Positions 58,983 to 64,000 of a stretch of DNA of 64,000 bases are shown piece by piece. The position numbers and the translations under genes were made by a program. Every line of letters starts with the position of its first letter. Within the stretch, counting starts at the first letter, position 1. The stretch is from Misgurnus anguillicaudatus (lineage: Eukaryota > Chordata > Actinopteri > Cypriniformes > Cobitidae), in the NCBI RefSeq assembly GCF_027580225.2, contig NW_027395276.1:744001-808000 (forward strand), written 5' to 3'. The notes beneath the pieces are model-generated. The model made no database searches. It was not told where the DNA came from and saw only the letters and a program-made list of their open reading frames with translations.

Positions 58983-59889
58983 TAGGGCTGTCAATCTTCC
59001 TCTATTATCCCATTCGAATTTCATTCATAATTTTTTTTAATATTCGATTTATAATCGATTATTTAATGCTCAAATTTGACTTATTAATATTTACTATACC
59101 TATCTACACACATTGTAAAAATGGGCTTATGCATTGCCAATGCCACTGTGAGCTCGTATAGTTGACTTGTTTTAAATTATGTCCACTAGAAGACATTGTA
59201 GTATTACTAATAAACATGTAATTATTTAATAACAGGTGATAGCTTTCTTGCTAATTAATGATTAAGCTTAGACACAAAATTAACAAAGTTGTCATCTTTA
59301 ATGAAAAATTTCATTATCAACGCAGTTCTCTTTGTTCACGTATGAGGGCTGCGTAGATCGCATCATTAGTTATACAATACTTACACACAGCACACACATC
59401 CCCTGGCCTCCAATTTCAATATTCTTTTTTCATTTAAACACACACCTTAGAGGAAGTGTGATATTGAACAAGTATTTTGTCACTGGTCAAAAGACAAACT
59501 TATCCAAACAAATTAGCATTAAAGACATTCCCAAAACGGTCGTCCATAGGACTGAGAGCGGTTTTCTCCTGACACTGTCCTCTTCACCTTGGCTGCTCCG
59601 TTCTCGTCTTCCTCATAACCTTCCTCCGCAATCGCTATCAGCTCCGCTTTCTCTTTCTCACGTACCTCCTGCTGCTGGTCTTGTTTCAAATGAATTAGCC
59701 GATGGAAATGTGGGTCGAGGTAGCTAGCGGTATTTAACAGCATAAATGCGTTAGATAGTGAACACAAAAAAATATTTTTAAATCTATTTTTTTAAATCCC
59801 ATTCGAATAGTAGTTTTAACATTCGATAAGTATTATTTTTTTAATATTCGAATTATATTCGATTACTGAAATTCGTTTCAACAGCCCTA
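58983..59889. mobile_element. hAT element with transposase remnant, perfect 8-bp duplication (GTTTATAC)
   Basis: The ends TAGGGCTGTCAATC and TTCAACAGCCCTA lie between GTTTATAC at 58975-58982 and 59890-59897. Clusters of ATTCGA/TCGAAT motifs fill the subterminal regions. A piece of hAT transposase survives on the minus strand. Confidence 0.93.
59519..59767 (-). pseudogene. hAT (ZBED-type) transposase fragment
   Basis: The 82-codon minus-strand frame reads LLNTASYLDPHFHRLIHL followed by a charged stretch (QQQEVREKEKAELIAIAEEG). This resembles the segment of ZBED1/ZBED4-like hAT transposases that begins ...A-x-FLDPRFK-x-L and precedes the C-terminal dimerisation region. The BED zinc finger, most of the catalytic core and the dimerisation domain are missing, so it is an internal-deletion remnant. 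Assignment rests on motif memory, with support from the enclosing hAT-type ends and 8-bp duplication. Confidence 0.65.
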
Positions 59890-60074
59890 GTTTATACGCA
59901 TAATGCAATGCATATTACAGTAATGAACTGGAAAAGAAAATGATGGTATTTTACTGGGCATTTTGTGGTAAGTAACTGTAGAAATTACAGTTAAGTCTAA
60001 CAGTGCATAGCTACTAGTTGTAAAAAAGGCTGCAGTGCTGCGTGCAAGTTTAATCAAATTGATAATGCCAGAGT

Positions 60075-60551
60075 CAGTCCCTCCAGAAAAACGCGATTGT
60101 GCGATCGCGCGATATATTGCATAATCAGCCAAAGTTTGCATATTTATGCGGGGCTAAATTTTTTCCAAATACGACGCACTTTCGCCGCATTAATTACATA
60201 TTTCCGCGCACAAAATATGTGGGGCTTGCATGATTTCATAATCTCCGCATTTTCTTAGCAAAAAGTCACATATATTAGCAGAAAGTTGAAAAATGTTGCA
60301 TTTACTTCCCAAAAGCGCAGCCGTGTCCTCTATTGCCATGGGAACATTATGAAGTGACGTGATTATGTGACGTGAACATCATTGCAGCTTTTGCAAGTTT
60401 CCGCAGTTTTTGCAAATTCCCGCAATTCCATCGCATAAATTGCATAAATATCCCGCATATTCCATAGCATTTTTTAAGAAAACGTGCCGCAAAATCGAGG
60501 ATTTTTGCCCGCAACAATCACAAAAAACTCCGCGTTTTTCTGGAAGGACTG
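60075..60551. mobile_element. 477-bp TIR element (CAGTCCCTCCAGAAAAACGC ends)
   Basis: The left end CAGTCCCTCCAGAAAAACGC pairs with GCGTTTTTCTGGAAGGACTG. CAGAGT occurs directly outside both ends (60069-60074 and 60552-60557). The interior has repeated TTGCA, CGCAT and TCCGCA motifs. Confidence 0.82.
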
Positions 60552-60557
60552 CAGAGT

Positions 60558-62567
60558 AACCTACTATTTTAAGTGTTTGACAAGAATATAGTTGACGTAA
60601 CTCATGAACAAGTTGAAATTATTTAAACTTAATATGACTTACTTGATATGATTTTTAATTAGTTTAATTTATATTTTATAATTTAATTTATATAGTCGTG
60701 CGATTTTATGCCATAGCTATGCCGTAGATTATGTGTTGGCTGTGCGTAGCCTGATGCGTACCTTTGCAAAAATGCAACACTGCGTCTGTTCTACGCGGAC
60801 CACAAGCACTGTGATTGGTCCACTAGAACCCCTCCCGTCAGGTAAAAAAAAATCGGCATCAGATTTCTTCATAGGCATTTCCACTTGCAACAAAAACAAA
60901 GATGGGCCAAGTTAAGGAGTGATAACACAAATTGCAACAAAAGTCGCTGTCTATTTACTTCCATCACTGGTGATCTTCTCAAATCATACACAACAAGCTG
61001 CTGCTTCTTCTTCGTTTGTGGGCCAAGCTGCTTCTTTTTTGGCCAGTAAACCCACAAACTTCTTCATACTGCCTACTAGTGGTCTGCATGTGTAACTGCA
61101 TGTCGACCAAACTACGATGCATACATGAAAGTATACATGAAAACCATTGAGGCTACGCCGTAGGACCTATGCAAAACTATAATGAGTCCTTAACCTTAAC
61201 AGAAAACTTTCTGCATTTTTACAATAAAAAAATTTATTTACTTTTGTAACATAATGAATATGATTCTATATGTGATATTTGAAAAATGTACAAATAAAGT
61301 GGTTAAAAAAACTTTATTTACTATATATTCGTTTTATAAACGTGGACATGCCCAAAGGGAGGTTTTGCTCAGGTTTGTCAGGTTTTGCTAACTTTGGGTA
61401 CAAGTTTGTTCCCAAAATATAGTTAAGTAGGTGTACGCTCGCACACACATACCAAAAAGCAAACAACTTTACATCACCATCGTAAGTCATGATTTGCAAC
61501 CTATCTGCTACTGCTAGTCATAAAAAGATTGTGTCAGGGGGAGGGGCCAGACCTTTTCTACAAAGTCTTTTATTGGACAAAAATGTAGCCAGTGCAAGAT
61601 GAGTCATCACTAGCTTTGATTTGTTATTGGAAGAGAAATGTGTCGGCTAGGAATACAGATGACCTTGGCCAACAGTCATAGACTAAAAGCCACAAAGCTC
61701 TAGTTTCGACTTCAAGGGGGTTTTAAGTATACTGTAGTAATGAAGTACAATTACTCAACTTTACAGCCCTGTCTCATACATGAAGTCATGATGGGAAGAA
61801 CAATGCAGATAAACAAATTTTGTCGAGGCTTAGGAACATTGGCATGCCACCGAAACAAATGCGCTCGGCAGCTCAAGGCAGATTTATGGAGCTTTATCTA
61901 ATATTAGCATCAGGATGTGAGACGGCCAATGTACGGCAAAGACATGGCACACTCAGATAAGATAAATCACTCGACTAGCAGACAGAGGGGCAACAAATCT
62001 GTCCCATCATTTACCAGGTGGACTCATTACAGCAGAGACAGTTTCATAGAGGACAGGATGAAAATTTGATCGAGTCGAAAACAAGATATACAACATCATA
62101 TAACTCGCCATCTAGTATTGCTGACATATAAAGTCAAATCCTCCGTAATTCAAAACATATGCTGCGGGGAGCACATTCTTACCTAGAGTACATGATAAAG
62201 ATGTTGTGTGCAAAATGATGGCATACGAAGATTGTTCAGTTTTTGTGTTTTGTGGTTCGTGGCAATGTATGCGTTTGGGTATTTGTATATCTGGGTAAGA
62301 ATCACAACATCGTCTTTCATTGTGATCTCCATCTATGACAATGTACAATGTATGACCTTGCTGCTGGTTATATTTGGTGTAAAGAATGTTTACATGCATT
62401 ACTGTGTGAAAATAGAGCCTGTTTAAAATGACACGTTTACACATTACAGCTCCAGTGTTACACACATTATTTCATATATTTAATCATATAAATAATAACT
62501 ACATTTAATAATTGCTAATGGAACCATGTGGTTGTATGTGTTGCTTGCTACGGTTGTTATGAAGACC
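60558..62567. other. Non-coding DNA with a possible decayed MITE
   Basis: Around 60700-61170, GCTATGCCGTAG and GCTACGCCGTAG motifs at the two sides suggest an eroded mobile element, but the ends are not clear. The 117-codon minus-strand frame at 62112-62465 has no motif. Confidence 0.35.
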
Positions 62568-63290
62568 CCCATATGGCAAGAATAAATTTAAATATATTTC
62601 AAAATACACAAAAATGTCAAAAAATATATATTTGTTGAAATATATTTTGGAATATGTTTATAAAAACATTTTTTAACAAAACATTTTTTGTATGTTTTGA
62701 AATATATTTAAAAAATGTCCCCGCCAGCATTTTTTATGATTTTCACAAAAGTTTAATGACTTCCAGAAAATGTTCTTCTTAAAATATATAGACATACAAT
62801 ATATCAAATGAAAGAACAGACCCTCTGCTTTCAAAAAACAAAACAAAACAACCTTTCATCCTACGTTGATTAGTTGTCTTCTTATCACCTCTAAAATATG
62901 GTTTCTTCAAAAACGCCAAATTTTGAGATTTTTTTGAAGGACTTTTGATAGAGATCAGATTCAGAGCGATCCCCAAAACATACACAGAGATCTTATTCTT
63001 TTACGTGAGGCATTGCTTTCGGGTTGTATAAGTTGCAGATAATAGCGGTATTGCAGATTGGCGGAAATACTCGTCATTGGCAGGGAAGTGTTTTCTCTTA
63101 ATTGACAAGTTAACTCGTCAATGATGGGGAAAGAGTTAAAGTATTTAAAAATATATATTTAGCCCTCCATATATTTCAATCCACTGAAAGATATTCACAT
63201 TGCATTGAAAGAAAAGGTTACAACATGTAGGTAAAAATATACCAATATATATATATATTTGGTCAAAAAAAATATTTTTTGCCGTATGGG
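62568..63290. mobile_element. TIR element (CCCATATGGCAAGAA ends) with nested TTAA MITE
   Basis: The left end CCCATATGGCAAGAATAAAT pairs with AATATTTTTTGCCGTATGGG. AAATATATTT motifs recur on both sides. The CTCTTTCCCCGCC-family MITE occupies most of the centre. Confidence 0.7.
62710..63135. mobile_element. CTCTTTCCCCGCC-family MITE, copy 3, reverse orientation
   Basis: CCCCGCCAGCATTTTTTATG begins the left side, where the outermost bases are lost. ATGATGGGGAAAGAG ends the right side, followed by TTAA (63136-63139). The interior matches the complement of 53448-53897. Confidence 0.75.
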
Positions 63291-63375
63291 CCACCAAGAC
63301 CAAAGATTGTCGAGATCAAGTCAAAACCAAGACCATGGCAGGGCGAGACCAAGTCAAGACCAGGGATGCGGTTCC
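63291..63375. repeat. Degenerate tandem repeat of AAGACCAAGTC-type units
   Basis: CAAGACCAAAGATTGTCGAG, ATCAAGTCAAAACCAAGACC and GAGACCAAGTCAAGACC are variant repeats of one short unit, a pattern common in fish genomes. Confidence 0.6.
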
Positions 63376-63429
63376 CGAACAAAGACGTAACTCGCTGCTG
63401 AACCATCAAAGTACACAATCCAATATCAC

Positions 63430-63900
63430 AAAATTATGAACCTATAGGGACGTATGGACCAACGTGAAAATGTCACGTTTTGCCGCGTTTGAGCGTGAGC
63501 ATCTTTTCTCATGCTTTTCTGTTTGTGTCACTGTCAAGTATTGGTTACTCAACTTTTTGTCCTAATTTCTTACCATTGTCGCTTCGGTTTAGGGTTAGAT
63601 TTACATAAAATGACATCCCCCAAATCCAACTCTAACCCCAATGTCAGGCGACAATTGGTTAAAGTTTAAAAAATATAAAAGAATAAGTCTTGTATCTTTT
63701 TTAGAAACCAACACTTAAATTGACATACTAACGCAAGCACCAAATCTAACCCTAAACCGAAGCGACAATGGTTTGAAAATAGGACAAAAAAGTTGAGTAA
63801 CCAATACGTGACAGTGACACAAACAGAAAAGCGTGACATGCTCACGCTCAAACGCGGCAAAACGTGACATTGTGACGTTGGTCCTTACGTGCCTATAATT
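63430..63900. repeat. Large palindromic foldback, copy D
   Basis: The arms pair almost throughout: GGACCAACGTGAAAATGTCA, CGTTTTGCCGCGTTTGAGCG, CACTGTCAAGTATTGGTTAC and CCATTGTCGCTTCGGTTTAG at the left recur as complements at the right, ending TTGGTCCTTACGTGCCTATA. It shares its core with copy A. Confidence 0.85.
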
Positions 63901-64000
63901 TCATGATATAGGGTTGTAGTACGATGCTGCATAGTTGGAGAAACTAACTAGCTTGTCACGACTGTTTCCCAAAAGCATACTCTGCCGCACTTTCGTCGTT

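Larger units (their letters stand above)
58428..60005. mobile_element. CACTGTTAGACTT-ended element hosting a hAT insertion
   Basis: CACTGTTAGACTT at 58428-58440 and its complement ending at 60005 are the likely ends. The body contains ACAGTA and CTGTAA motif clusters. Its superfamily is not clear. A hAT element occupies 58983-59889. Confidence 0.6.

Noticed and set aside
63591..63760. Telomere-like TTAGGG tract
   Set aside because: GGTTAGG/TAACCC motifs occur singly within the foldback centre, not as tandem telomeric repeats.

Overview
The window is nuclear DNA of a vertebrate, most likely a teleost and plausibly a cyprinid. It is AT-rich, has GT-AG introns, tRNA-derived SINEs with A and B boxes, and many short inverted-repeat DNA transposons (TTAA-, 8-bp-, TA- and TTA-flanked), often nested. 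Bacterial-style operons, ribosome binding sites and CRISPR arrays are absent. The species call is an inference.

The centrepiece is a complete, apparently intact two-gene DNA transposon at 16633-23066 (6434 bp). It is bounded by TTAA duplications and 14-bp terminal inverted repeats starting AGGTGACCAAGAAT. From the right end, on the minus strand, an 11-exon gene encodes a 700-residue Kolobok-type transposase: N-terminal THAP zinc finger, a CxxC/CxxC knuckle, and D359/D426/E568. From the left end, on the plus strand, a 4-exon gene encodes a 168-residue protein that is essentially the cysteine-rich cytosolic ballast domain of the P2X7 receptor without any channel. The two genes converge and their stop codons lie inside each other's reading frames (20-bp coding overlap, 18511-18530). 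Two MITEs sit in introns of this element; the coding frames are undisturbed.

Host gene signal is sparse. A minus-strand exon at 4706-4907 carries an ATG followed by a typical signal peptide and a consensus splice donor. A CpG-rich block at about 35740-36400 ends in a minus-strand donor (GTGAGT) and may be the promoter and first exon of the same gene. If so, about 30.8 kb of the window is its first intron and the remaining exons lie left of position 1. The gene cannot be identified from 25 residues.

Layout. 1-4.7 kb: nested MITEs and AT-rich DNA. 4.7-9.9 kb: signal-peptide exon and single-copy DNA. 9.9-16.6 kb: frameshifted Crypton/DUF3504-like fragment, foldbacks, a 21-bp minisatellite, nested MITEs. 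16.6-23.1 kb: Kolobok element. 23-28 kb: SINEs and single-copy DNA. 28.2-30.4 kb: hAT element holding three other transposons. 30.5-35.7 kb: MITEs, microsatellite, single-copy DNA. 35.7-36.4 kb: CpG island. 36.6-45 kb: repeat family X, a Tc1/mariner remnant, a SINE split by a MITE, an ancient tandem duplication, a hAT MITE. 45.1-46.3 kb: a very young non-autonomous LTR element with identical LTRs inside a foldback. 46-64 kb: MITEs, palindromic foldbacks, TTAA-MITE clusters and larger hAT elements.
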